Source: an uncultured Bacillota bacterium (lineage in GTDB: Bacteria; Bacillota; Clostridia; Lachnospirales; Lachnospiraceae). From it: a stretch of DNA of 62,284 bases. The position numbers and the translations under genes are program-made. The notes beneath the pieces are model-generated. The model saw only the letters and a program-made list of their open reading frames with translations. It searched no databases and was not told where the DNA came from. Below, piece by piece: positions 45,736-54,071 of the stretch. Every line of letters starts with the position of its first letter. The stretch's first letter is position 1. Where the stretch lies: assembly GCA_949291945.1 (NCBI GenBank), contig CASEXH010000024.1:1-62284 (forward strand), given 5' to 3'.

Positions 45736-47070
45736 TTACAAATTTTCAGCCTCTTTCATATAGTTCCTGCGGATTTCCTCCGGCACCAGACTTCCTCCTG
45801 TTGCCCACAGGACATGAACGGCTCTGTCCATGGAGTCTTCAAGATGATTTTTTCTCAGATATGCTTCAAACTCCGGACTTCCCCAGATTCCCACAGGACC
45901 CTGAAATCCTGCGCAGGCACTGGGTTCCAGGAAGATATTCTGGGTATCCAGCAGGTCTTTCATATAGCGGTACAGCTTTTCATCTTCCACAGTTACAGCT
46001 CCGCTTAAAAGAGGCTCCATAACTTTTCCCACAAAGGCGGAGGGCCGTCCTACGGCCAGTCCGTCTGCCTGGGTCTTTCCGGTAAGGCCCACATCTTCTA
46101 CAGATATCCGGTCATGAAGCCCTGTAGACATTCCCAGAAGCATACAGGGAGCCTGGACAGGCTCTGCAAAAAAGCAGTGTACATGATCTCCGTAAATTTC
46201 TTTCAGGCCGAAAGTGATGCCTCCCGGCGCCCCGCCTACGCCGCAGGGTATATAAACAAACAGAGGATGCTCCTGATCCACGGCTATGCCGGCTTCCTGA
46301 AGCTGATCTGCGATTCTTTTTCCCGCAGTAGCATATCCTAAAAACAGATCTTTTGAATTTTCATCATCCACAAAATAACTTTTCTCATCCCGGGCGGAAA
46401 GCTTTCTTCCCTGTTCCACGGCTTTTCCATAGTCTGACCGGTATTCCCGGACATCTACCCCATAGCTTCTCAGCAGATCTTTCTTCCACTGTTTTGCATC
46501 TGCGGACATATGTATGATCACCTTATATCCCAGAACAGCACTGATAATGCCGATGCTCAGTCCCAGATTTCCTGTAGATCCCACCTGAATGGTATAGTCT
46601 TTGAAAAATCTCTTTTTCTCCGGGTCACCCAAATGTTCATTTCCCTCTCCCGGCTTCAGGAGTCCATGGGCTAAGGCCAGGTCTTCCGTGTACTTCAGCA
46701 CCTCGTAGATACCCCCTCTGGCTTTCACAGAACCTGCAATAGCCAGACGGTTGTCTTCTTTAAGGAACAGTCTGCCGCAGCACTTTTTCCCGTATTTCTC
46801 TTCCATCCGCTTTTTCATATAAGGGATTTCCGTAAGAGGGGACTCAATAAGTCCATTCCGCTCTCTGGTCTCCGGAAAATATTTCATGAGCAGAGGTGCA
46901 AACCGTTCCAGCCTTTTCCTGGCGTCTTCAATGTCCTCCTCTGTCAGAGGAAGATTCTCAGAGGCTTCCTGGAAAGGAATCTTCCCCGGGTTGATCCACA
47001 GGACTTCTTCTCCCTTTTTTATTTTCTCCAGCAGAGGGTTGTCCTTAATCTGCATTTCCAAGTTTTCCAT
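45736..47070 (-). CDS. dsdA: D-serine ammonia-lyase
   Basis: A 444-residue fold-type II PLP enzyme that matches E. coli DsdA along its whole length. It has the start ENLEMQIKDNPLL, the PLP lysine in AGSVKARGG (Lys116), the phosphate-binding glycine loop VGSTGNLGLSIG, and FVYIPCGVGGAPGGI. The reaction is D-serine to pyruvate plus ammonia. E. coli has SGSIKARGG; Ser to Ala next to the lysine motif is a small difference. GGAGG precedes the ATG at 47070, and the start overlaps the ureohydrolase gene by 26 bp. It is the last gene of the ABC-ureohydrolase operon, so a related 2,3-diamino acid is also a possible substrate. Confidence 0.88.
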   Translation of the reverse strand: MENLEMQIKDNPLLEKIKKGEEVLWINPGKIPFQEASENLPLTEEDIEDARKRLERFAPLLMKYFPETRERNGLIESPLTEIPYMKKRMEEKYGKKCCGRLFLKEDNRLAIAGSVKARGGIYEVLKYTEDLALAHGLLKPGEGNEHLGDPEKKRFFKDYTIQVGSTGNLGLSIGIISAVLGYKVIIHMSADAKQWKKDLLRSYGVDVREYRSDYGKAVEQGRKLSARDEKSYFVDDENSKDLFLGYATAGKRIADQLQEAGIAVDQEHPLFVYIPCGVGGAPGGITFGLKEIYGDHVHCFFAEPVQAPCMLLGMSTGLHDRISVEDVGLTGKTQADGLAVGRPSAFVGKVMEPLLSGAVTVEDEKLYRYMKDLLDTQNIFLEPSACAGFQGPVGIWGSPEFEAYLRKNHLEDSMDRAVHVLWATGGSLVPEEIRRNYMKEAENL

Positions 47071-48010
47071 TCTTTTTCCTCCAGGCAATATGGGACATAA
47101 ATTCTTGGATCAGGCCTGCCGCCGCAATAGATGTGATCCCGTTTCCGTCAAAAGCCGGGGCCATCTCTACCAGATCATATCCTACGATATCCAGCTCTTT
47201 CAGGCCTCTCACAAGCTCCAGGGCCTCCCAGGTGGAAAATCCTCCCGGTACCGGCGTTCCTGTGCCAGGGGCAAATGCCGGATCCAGGAAATCAATATCA
47301 AAGGTCAGGAATACCTTTTTCCCTCTGGTCCTCTCACAGATGATGTCGATGACCTCTTCCAGGCTCATCTTCCGCATCTGAGATGCAGTCAAGGACAGAT
47401 ATCCTAAATTTGCGGAATTTTCTTTATCCTCAGCGCCGTAAAGTCCCTCCCGGATCCCCAGCTGAACAGAAGCGGAGGTATCTACCAGACCTTCTTTTGC
47501 CGCATGGTAAAAAGGCGTTCCGTGGCTGTAGGGCTTGCCGAAGTATTGAGAAATGGTGTCATAGTGTGCGTCAAAATGTACCAGGACCACAGGGCCGTAA
47601 ACACTGCTGCAGGCTCTCAGTTCCGGCAGGGTCACACTGTGGTCCCCGCCTATGGCAATGGGAATTACTCCGTGGGCAAAAAGCTCCTGGATTTCTTCCT
47701 GGATCACCTGAAAAGACTCTTCTACATAGCCGGGCACTGAGCCCAGATCTCCGTAATCCACCCCGGAACATTCCTGAAAAATATCTACCTCCAGGCTGGG
47801 ATTATAAGGTTTTGCCGCCAAGGAAGACATTTCTCTTACAGAAGCAGGGCCGAACCGGGCGCCGGCCCGGTAGGTGGCGCAGGTATCAAAAGGAATCCCC
47901 ACTACAGCAAAGTCAATATCTTCCAGGACTCTTGCGCTTTCCATTCTCATAAATGTTTTTATTCCCGCAAATCTTGGGGATTTCAGAGAATTTACTGTTC
48001 CATATTTCAT
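47045..48010 (-). CDS. Agmatinase/arginase-family ureohydrolase
   Basis: A 321-residue binuclear Mn2+ ureohydrolase that cleaves a guanidino group to urea and an amine. Metal motifs are GGDHSVTLPE, VHFDAHYD and FDIDFLDPAFAPGTG. The PVPGGFSTWE segment is typical of agmatinase, guanidinobutyrase and guanidinopropionase rather than arginase. It lies between an ABC importer and D-serine ammonia-lyase in one operon. Agmatine to putrescine is the default assignment, but no putrescine-using gene is nearby and the exact guanidino substrate is open. Confidence 0.88.
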   Translation of the reverse strand: MKYGTVNSLKSPRFAGIKTFMRMESARVLEDIDFAVVGIPFDTCATYRAGARFGPASVREMSSLAAKPYNPSLEVDIFQECSGVDYGDLGSVPGYVEESFQVIQEEIQELFAHGVIPIAIGGDHSVTLPELRACSSVYGPVVLVHFDAHYDTISQYFGKPYSHGTPFYHAAKEGLVDTSASVQLGIREGLYGAEDKENSANLGYLSLTASQMRKMSLEEVIDIICERTRGKKVFLTFDIDFLDPAFAPGTGTPVPGGFSTWEALELVRGLKELDIVGYDLVEMAPAFDGNGITSIAAAGLIQEFMSHIAWRKKNGKLGNAD

Positions 48011-48036
48011 ATTTTTACCTTCTTTAACCTATCTTA

Positions 48037-49044
48037 TTATAATCTGATACAATTGTGGTCTGCAACAGAAATCCGGATCCTGGTTCCGTTGTCGAATAAT
48101 ACCTTGCTCCTGAAAAGCACGTCTACCTTTAGTTGGATCCCATTGACGTCCACATGATACTGGAGAACGTTTCCTTTAGGGGTGTTGTCTGTGATCACGC
48201 CTTCAAAGGCATACTCTGCCTCAGGGGTCTTTCCGTCAGAAATCTGAAGAGTTTCCGGGCGGATTGCGATACCTTCCGGTGAATCGATCCGGCGTCCAGT
48301 GATTTTTTCAAACTCCTGCTGTGTAAGGATATTATAATTTCCGATAAAGGCTGCGGCAAATTTGCTTACCGGGGAGGTGTACATGGTAATGGGGTCGCTG
48401 GACTGTTCAATTTTTCCTTCATGGAACAGATGTATGGTATCTGACATGACCATAGCTTCATCCTGGTCGTGAGTTACGAAAATCGAAGTAAGTCCCAGAG
48501 CCTTATGTACCTGCTTAATGCTGTTCTGGAGAGATTTTCTCAGCTTGGCGTCAATAGCGCTTAAAGGCTCGTCCAGAAGCAGTACCTTAGGTTCCTGGAC
48601 AATACTTCTTGCCAGAGCCACTCTCTGCTGCTGGCCGCCGGAAAGATTATCCGGATACTCTTTTTCTTTTCCAGTCAGCTCTACCATTTCCATGGCCTGC
48701 TTTACTTTTTGGGCAATTTCCTCTTTGGGTTTCTTTTTCATCTTCAGTCCAAAGGCGATATTTTCTGCCACTGTCATGTTGGGAAAAAGACTGTAATGCT
48801 GAAATACCATTCCGATATTCCGATCTTTCGGTTCCAGGTCTGTAATATCCTTTCCGTCCATAATGATCTGTCCGGAAGAGATTTCCTCCAGACCGGAAAG
48901 GCACCGCAGAAGGGTGCTCTTTCCGCAGCCTGAGGGGCCCAGGAGTGTTACAAACTGGCCTTTCTCCACATTCAGGCTTATATTCTTCAGAACCTGGTTG
49001 TCACCATAATATTTATTGATATTTTTAAATTCTATATAAGACAT
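48037..49044 (-). CDS. ABC ATPase, spermidine/putrescine (PotA) type
   Basis: A 335-residue ATPase with Walker A GPSGCGKST, signature LSGGQQQRVALA, Walker B LLLDEPLSAIDAKLR and H-loop FVTHDQDEA, followed by a C-terminal TOBE-like regulatory domain (about 240-335). This is the PotA/FbpC/PhnT architecture. It follows the two permeases by 6 bp and precedes the ureohydrolase by 26 bp. Confidence 0.9.
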   Translation of the reverse strand: MSYIEFKNINKYYGDNQVLKNISLNVEKGQFVTLLGPSGCGKSTLLRCLSGLEEISSGQIIMDGKDITDLEPKDRNIGMVFQHYSLFPNMTVAENIAFGLKMKKKPKEEIAQKVKQAMEMVELTGKEKEYPDNLSGGQQQRVALARSIVQEPKVLLLDEPLSAIDAKLRKSLQNSIKQVHKALGLTSIFVTHDQDEAMVMSDTIHLFHEGKIEQSSDPITMYTSPVSKFAAAFIGNYNILTQQEFEKITGRRIDSPEGIAIRPETLQISDGKTPEAEYAFEGVITDNTPKGNVLQYHVDVNGIQLKVDVLFRSKVLFDNGTRIRISVADHNCIRL

Positions 49045-49050
49045 CTGGAT

Positions 49051-49842
49051 TTATCTCTCCTTCTTTTTATCTTTCTGCAGTCCGAAAACTCCCAGTGAGA
49101 TCAGCAGTGTCACTACAAAGAGTACCACGATCACTGCGCTGGCCTGCTGGCCGGACTGACGCATCGCTGAGTACAGGTACATCTGTCCTGTGGGGAAGTA
49201 GTTTCCTGCAAGTGTGTTGATGATCACGAAATCACCGAATACAATGGACAGGGCAAGCATTGCGGAAACCAGGATACCGCTGGTGATATTTGGAAGAATG
49301 ATCTTCCAAAAGGCGTAAAATTTTCCTGCCCCCAGCATTTGGGCGGCCTCCAGCAGTCTTGGCGCATGAACGCCGTTCAGGTTATTGCGGACTCCCTGAT
49401 AAATATAGGGAAGGACCACGATACAATAAGTACATACCAGCATAAACACTCTGTTTGAAAAAGGCTCCGGGGCATTGGCGTACAATCCCAGCACACTGAT
49501 AGGAAGGATTACGCCCTGAATGGCATAAGGAATGGTACAGATGGTCCTCATGACCTTGTCAAGGCCTGGAAGATAAACTACCACTACATACATGGCCAGA
49601 AGCACTGCCACCGTACACAGAGCAATGGGCACAATGGAAATCACCAGGGAGCGTCCCACTGACTGCCAGAAATAGCTGTCCCCAAAGAGCTCCAGATATC
49701 CGTTCAGGGAAAATCCCTCTGGAAGGATGGTGATCCATTCGGTAAAAAGTGAATATAAAAATGTGAGAAACAGCGGAAACAGCAGATAAATCCCAATGAT
49801 CCATAAAATGATACCGTTTCCGATCCCTTTTTTCTTACGCAT
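49051..49842 (-). CDS. ABC permease, PotC-like
   Basis: A 263-residue permease with six helices and the EAA-type coupling loop around APRLLEAAQMLGAGKFYAFWKIILPNI. It pairs with the upstream PotB-like permease, whose stop it overlaps by 8 bp. The importer would carry cationic or small organic substrates such as polyamines, guanidino compounds or aminophosphonates. Confidence 0.9.
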   Translation of the reverse strand: MRKKKGIGNGIILWIIGIYLLFPLFLTFLYSLFTEWITILPEGFSLNGYLELFGDSYFWQSVGRSLVISIVPIALCTVAVLLAMYVVVVYLPGLDKVMRTICTIPYAIQGVILPISVLGLYANAPEPFSNRVFMLVCTYCIVVLPYIYQGVRNNLNGVHAPRLLEAAQMLGAGKFYAFWKIILPNITSGILVSAMLALSIVFGDFVIINTLAGNYFPTGQMYLYSAMRQSGQQASAVIVVLFVVTLLISLGVFGLQKDKKKER

Positions 49843-50689
49843 GCTTTACCCTCCTGTTTCCCTGTAATATTTTTTCATTGATAACAATAGAAAGAACCAT
49901 AAGGAGCATCAATACTACAGCCAAAGCCCCTCCAAGCTGAGGATTCTGCACCACATCTCCCACAAACTGCTCAGATATGCGGATAGGCAGGATGGAGAGG
50001 TTGTTCATCACCAGGGCATAGGCTGTGGCATAAGCCGATATGGCATTTGAGAACATAGTGGAAAAAGTTCCCAGAATACTTGGCATGAGAACTGGAAGTC
50101 CTACCTTAAACCAGAAGGTCCGGCTGTTTCCTCCCAGAAGTTCTACTGCATCTTTCCATTCCTTTTTGATGGATTCAAAGGCCGGGATCAGAAGCAGGGC
50201 TGCAAGAGGGATCTGAAAATAAATATAAGTGATCATCAGTCCCACCACCGAGTAAAGAGGGAATTCTGCCAGAAATCCGATTCCAAACTTCTGTCCGATC
50301 AGGGTAAACACACCTGTGTTTCCCAGCATGATAATATAGGCAAAAGCCAGAGGAACTCCGGAAAAGTTGGAGACCATGTTGAGGATACTCATAAAAATCT
50401 TCTTGGCTCTTCCGCCCTTTTCATAGGCTGCCTTAGCCCCAAGAAAGGCTACGGCAAGTCCTATGACAGAAGAACAGACAGCGATAAACAAACTGTTTAT
50501 GATAGCTGACTGATACAGCCTTGTAGTAAAGATCCGGATATAGTTTTCTAAGGTGATTCCTATTGCTCCGCCCTGGGGCATAAAACTGCGGATAATGATA
50601 GACAGGATGGGCAGGATCTCAAACAGACCCACCAGGATCAAAAAGGGCAGCAGAGCAAAGAGATAAGTTTTCCTTTTTGTCTTTTTCAT
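49835..50689 (-). CDS. ABC permease, PotB-like
   Basis: A 284-residue permease with six helices and the coupling-loop phrase WKDAVELLGGNSRTFWFKVGLPVLMPSI. It is the first of the two permeases, 11 bp after the substrate-binding lipoprotein gene and overlapping the second permease. Sequence and gene order match PotB/PhnU-type importers. Confidence 0.9.
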   Translation of the reverse strand: MKKTKRKTYLFALLPFLILVGLFEILPILSIIIRSFMPQGGAIGITLENYIRIFTTRLYQSAIINSLFIAVCSSVIGLAVAFLGAKAAYEKGGRAKKIFMSILNMVSNFSGVPLAFAYIIMLGNTGVFTLIGQKFGIGFLAEFPLYSVVGLMITYIYFQIPLAALLLIPAFESIKKEWKDAVELLGGNSRTFWFKVGLPVLMPSILGTFSTMFSNAISAYATAYALVMNNLSILPIRISEQFVGDVVQNPQLGGALAVVLMLLMVLSIVINEKILQGNRRVKHA

Positions 50690-50700
50690 GGTTTTTCTCC

Positions 50701-51804
50701 TTACTGGGCGTAAGCCATAACTTCTTCATTCCAGAGTGTAGGCAGCTGAGATACCGTCTCCTGCCATGCCTCCTGATCTTCCACCATTCTTACATTGGTA
50801 TACTGATCATCAGGTATCATCTTTGCCTGAAGATCTGCAGGCAGTTCTACATCCCGGACAGTTCTGGCGTAACCTTTGGCCAGGTTCAGCTGTCCTTCAT
50901 CGCTTAAGATATATTCTCTTGTAAGGGCCGCTGCGTGAGGTCTCTTGGTGTAAGCGTTAATGATGGTAGAATATCCGCTCTGTACAGAGCCTTCCTCTGG
51001 TATGCAAATTTCAAAATCAGCGTCCGGATTATTCTCTTTTATCTGCTCTCTGTATCCGATTCCCACAAAGTCCCAGATAATGGCTACTCCGATCTCTCCT
51101 TTTTCGATCCTTCCCAGAGTAAATTCTCCCTTGTCTAATCTCCCCTGTTCTGCCAGCTGACGGAAGAAGTCCAGTCCTGGCTGAATGTTGCTCTCATCTC
51201 CACCCATAGCATAGGCTGCTGCCAGTACCGCATACTGGGCTCTTGTGGACCTTGCCACATCACCGATGGATACTACATAATCTCCCTCCAGCAGATCCTG
51301 GAAAGAAGTGGGGGCTTCAGGAACCAGTTTTTTGTTGGTCAGCAGGGCCATGGTCCCGTAATAAGCTACGATCCAGTCGCCGTCATCGTCTTTGGCCCAG
51401 TCCGGGATTTCATCCCAGTAGCTTGTCTTATATTTTAAAGTCAGACCCTGTTCCTCGGCTACGGCTCCGTAGGTTTCGCCCACATCTCCGATATCCTTTG
51501 TTGCGTTGTTCTTTTCTGTCTCAAACATAGAAAGCTCTTCTGCAGAAGAAAGGTCTACATCTGTATGTTCCAGACCGTATTCTTCTTTCAGCCCTGCCCA
51601 GGTATCGTCCCAGTTGGCCCAGTCATTAGGCATTCCTACGGAATTTACTTCCCCTTCTTCCTGGGCCTTTGCAACGATCTCATCCAGGGACAGGCTGTTC
51701 AGATCTACCTGCTGTGCCCCTCCGTTTCCAGAACCGCCGCAGCCTGACAAAAGAGTGGCTGCTGTCAAAATCAGCGCTGTTGCTTTTACAAATCTTGTTT
51801 TCAT
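50701..51804 (-). CDS. ABC substrate-binding lipoprotein, PotD/AfuA-like
   Basis: A 367-residue lipoprotein with signal peptide and lipobox LLSGCGG (Cys22). The type II periplasmic-binding fold shows EEGEVNSVGMPNDWANW near the N-terminus, YGTMALLTNKK and GEIGVAIIWDFVGIGY. This is the Fe3+/polyamine/phosphonate branch. There are no tyrosine clusters indicating iron, so an organic ligand is more likely. It is the first gene after the MerR-type promoter. Confidence 0.88.
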   Translation of the reverse strand: MKTRFVKATALILTAATLLSGCGGSGNGGAQQVDLNSLSLDEIVAKAQEEGEVNSVGMPNDWANWDDTWAGLKEEYGLEHTDVDLSSAEELSMFETEKNNATKDIGDVGETYGAVAEEQGLTLKYKTSYWDEIPDWAKDDDGDWIVAYYGTMALLTNKKLVPEAPTSFQDLLEGDYVVSIGDVARSTRAQYAVLAAAYAMGGDESNIQPGLDFFRQLAEQGRLDKGEFTLGRIEKGEIGVAIIWDFVGIGYREQIKENNPDADFEICIPEEGSVQSGYSTIINAYTKRPHAAALTREYILSDEGQLNLAKGYARTVRDVELPADLQAKMIPDDQYTNVRMVEDQEAWQETVSQLPTLWNEEVMAYAQ

Positions 51805-51847
51805 ATGTTACCTCCTGTGTTATCCTTTGTTCTCTTAGGTTCAATTA

Positions 51848-51879
51848 AACTTTAAGACTTTGTGTAACAAAAAGTTCAA
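51848..51879 (-). promoter_or_regulatory. MerR-type promoter of the ABC-ureohydrolase-dsdA operon
   Basis: On the minus strand TTGAAC (51879-51874) and TAAAGT (51854-51849) are separated by 19 bases, the overlong spacer characteristic of MerR-activated promoters. An inverted repeat AACTTT/AAAGTT (51848-51853 with 51871-51876) is centred in the spacer. The gene immediately upstream encodes a MerR-family activator. Confidence 0.72.
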
Positions 51880-51921
51880 TGCAGAAAACTGTAAATATTT
51901 GTAAAATCCAGGAAAAGCCCC

Positions 51922-52743
51922 TTACTTTACCGGAATCTGAAGCTCCAGCACGGTCTCTTCGCTGTAGTTAGTAAGGGTTACGTCAATTTTATAGATCTGA
52001 AGAAGGCTGCCGTCTATCTGATAACCCTTTTCTTTTATATAATCTTTGATCTTTTCAAAAGAAGGATGATATTTTTCCAGTATGCCGTCCCGGTAATACA
52101 TGCACACATACTTTCCCTCGGGAATCTTTTTCAGATAGGTGTCTTCCGCATTTTTGGGGGATACTAAAAGCATGGGAATCGCAGGAACCAGCTTCTCACT
52201 TGGAATCAGCAGCCTCTCATCGGCAAAAACCCCTACCCGGTCACTGGCAAGAATAGGGATTCTTTCTTTAATATAATCTTCCAGTTTTGTAAAAGCCATG
52301 GCGTGTTCTTCCCTGTCCCCGGATTCTCTTCCAAAAGTCACCATGTATCGGACAGGAAATTCTTCCTCAAAAATAGTCTCCATTTCCGGCAGGGAAGAGA
52401 GACTGTCCAGAAACTCCAGCTTCTGGAGCAGGATCTCATTTAGCTGCATCTGTTCCCGGAGTTTTTTTTCAAGCCTTTCCTGATATCCTTTCAGCATGGA
52501 ATAGGATTTTTTAAAATTTCTGTTCTCAAAATATTCCTGGATCTCCTTTAAGGACATGCCGATCTTTTTCAATTCCAGGATCGTCCCCAGTCTCTCATAC
52601 TGCCGGATAGAATAGTACCGGTGTCCGCTTTCCGATATATGATCCGGCTTCAGCAGTCCGATCCTGTCATAATGTCTCAGGGTCTCACTTGTTATTTTTT
52701 TCAGCTTTGCCAGTTCTGTAATAGACAATACATACCTTGCCAT
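51922..52743 (-). CDS. MerR-family regulator with effector-binding domain
   Basis: A 273-residue MerR protein. The N-terminal winged helix begins YVLSITELAKLKKITSETLRHYDRIGLL with HRYYSIRQYERL, followed by a dimerisation coiled coil (about 80-120). A BmrR/GyrI-like effector-binding domain makes up the C-terminal half. The ATG at 52743 has AAGGAGGAGAG upstream. It directly precedes the ABC-ureohydrolase operon and its 19-bp-spacer promoter, and probably activates it in response to a small organic ligand. Confidence 0.88.
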   Translation of the reverse strand: MARYVLSITELAKLKKITSETLRHYDRIGLLKPDHISESGHRYYSIRQYERLGTILELKKIGMSLKEIQEYFENRNFKKSYSMLKGYQERLEKKLREQMQLNEILLQKLEFLDSLSSLPEMETIFEEEFPVRYMVTFGRESGDREEHAMAFTKLEDYIKERIPILASDRVGVFADERLLIPSEKLVPAIPMLLVSPKNAEDTYLKKIPEGKYVCMYYRDGILEKYHPSFEKIKDYIKEKGYQIDGSLLQIYKIDVTLTNYSEETVLELQIPVK

Positions 52744-52847
52744 CTGCTCTCCTCCTTTTTTCATCTCCCGGGAAAATATCCCTTCTGCTTGCTGTCCGTA
52801 CAGATAACAGGCCCGCCTGCCGGGGACCGTCTGCTGTCACAGATAAA

Positions 52848-52903
52848 GGCAGGAATACTTATCTACTTCCCCTAACGGTAAAGGACCTATAAGTATTCCT
52901 GCC
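52848..52903. terminator. Terminator between MerR and PHP genes
   Basis: Perfect 15-base arms ggcaggaatacttat (52848-52862) and ataagtattcctgcc (52889-52903). On the minus strand TTTATC follows, so it ends the PHP gene transcript upstream of the MerR gene. Confidence 0.82.
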
Positions 52904-52930
52904 CCTTTAAGCAGTAAAATATCTTTTGAC

Positions 52931-53914
52931 TTATAAAAGAAAAATGGGATTGGACCATGCGGTTCTTCCGTACTGGTCTATACACTCCACCCGGATATAC
53001 TGCTCATTTCCCTTGAGAGGAAATTCTGCCCGCATAACCGGCTTCTGCTCTGCTTTAAAAATCCGGGTTCCTCCTGCATTTATATAGTTTCCTGCCATAA
53101 AGTTTACCCGGGCTACCTGACTGCACTCTACATAGGCAATATTATCTTTGATCCCCCAGTCGTATATTTCCGGTCCTGTGCTGGAATAATAGTTTCCCTC
53201 CAGGATCGCCCGGATGATCCTCTCATGTTCCAGGCTCTCTGCCTTTACAACAATGTAACCACCAAAACTGTCTTCTACGATCCCGTCATTGTGATTGTCA
53301 TCTGAGGCCGTTCCATTGATCTTAACACCTCTGCGGAGCATAATATCCCAGTGGACCGTATCAAAACCTGTTCCGCTTTCATTGACTGTTCCGTAGTTGT
53401 AGATTTCCAGTCCTGCAAGGCCCTGGATTTCTGTAAATTCTTCCTCTTTCACTCTGGACCATACCGGATGATTATATACCGTAATACAACCGTGGTCCTC
53501 CAGATCCTGCTGAAGCTCCTGTCCCACTTTACCTCCATCCCAGGTTCCGTAATATTCTCTGGGTGGATATTTCTCCAGATGGGAAAAGGTTCCTTTCTTA
53601 GCATTTCTCTCCATCTCTTCTGTACCCAGGATTCCATGTATGTGATGGAGACAGAGCCGCTCTGTTTTCTCCCTGTCTTTATACAGTACCGCCGTAGCCT
53701 CTATGGCCGGCAACAGAATAAACTCCGGAGAATCCAGCTCCTTCCGATAATCGGAATACAGATCGTGGTCACTGATAGCCAGAAAGCTGTAGCCCTGGTC
53801 TTTGTATATCTTCACAACTTCCTCTGGGGTCAGACACCCGTCGGAGTTGGTGGTATGGCAGTGAATATTTCCTTTATACCAATTTCCTTCTTTTGTAAAT
53901 CCTGCAATATCCAT
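52931..53914 (-). CDS. PHP-domain metal-dependent phosphoesterase-like protein
   Basis: A 327-residue protein. The N-terminal PHP domain has NIHCHTTNSDG (His-x-His metal motif), AISDHDLYSDY and a later YNHPVWSR, with a C-terminal beta-rich domain from about residue 235. This is the CehA/McbA-type single-domain PHP family. It is likely a cytosolic phosphoesterase or nuclease-like hydrolase; the substrate is unknown. It is flanked by terminators on both sides and therefore monocistronic. Confidence 0.85.
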   Translation of the reverse strand: MDIAGFTKEGNWYKGNIHCHTTNSDGCLTPEEVVKIYKDQGYSFLAISDHDLYSDYRKELDSPEFILLPAIEATAVLYKDREKTERLCLHHIHGILGTEEMERNAKKGTFSHLEKYPPREYYGTWDGGKVGQELQQDLEDHGCITVYNHPVWSRVKEEEFTEIQGLAGLEIYNYGTVNESGTGFDTVHWDIMLRRGVKINGTASDDNHNDGIVEDSFGGYIVVKAESLEHERIIRAILEGNYYSSTGPEIYDWGIKDNIAYVECSQVARVNFMAGNYINAGGTRIFKAEQKPVMRAEFPLKGNEQYIRVECIDQYGRTAWSNPIFLL

Positions 53915-54011
53915 AAAATTATCCTCCTGACATTATTTTAGGGTCTGAGTCTGAAGGCTTCTAGCATTTTTCTGTAAAATTTCCGAAAAATTTTTTATTT
54001 CTGACTACTGC

Positions 54012-54055
54012 AAAACGCACCCAGGAAGCGTTCTATCTTCCCTAGGTGCGTTTTT
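54012..54055. terminator. Terminator after the broken AAA-ATPase gene
   Basis: Arms aaaacgcacc (54012-54021) and ggtgcgtttt (54045-54054) with inner gaa/ttc pairing. It can act on both strands, and lies 17 bp past the stop of the minus-strand pseudogene. Confidence 0.8.
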
Positions 54056-54071
54056 CTGCTTTTTTATAGGC

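Noticed and set aside
45700..52000. Guanidine (ykkC-type) riboswitch expected near a ureohydrolase/transport operon
   Set aside because: I looked at the leader upstream of the importer and found a MerR-type promoter but no ykkC or mini-ykkC consensus.
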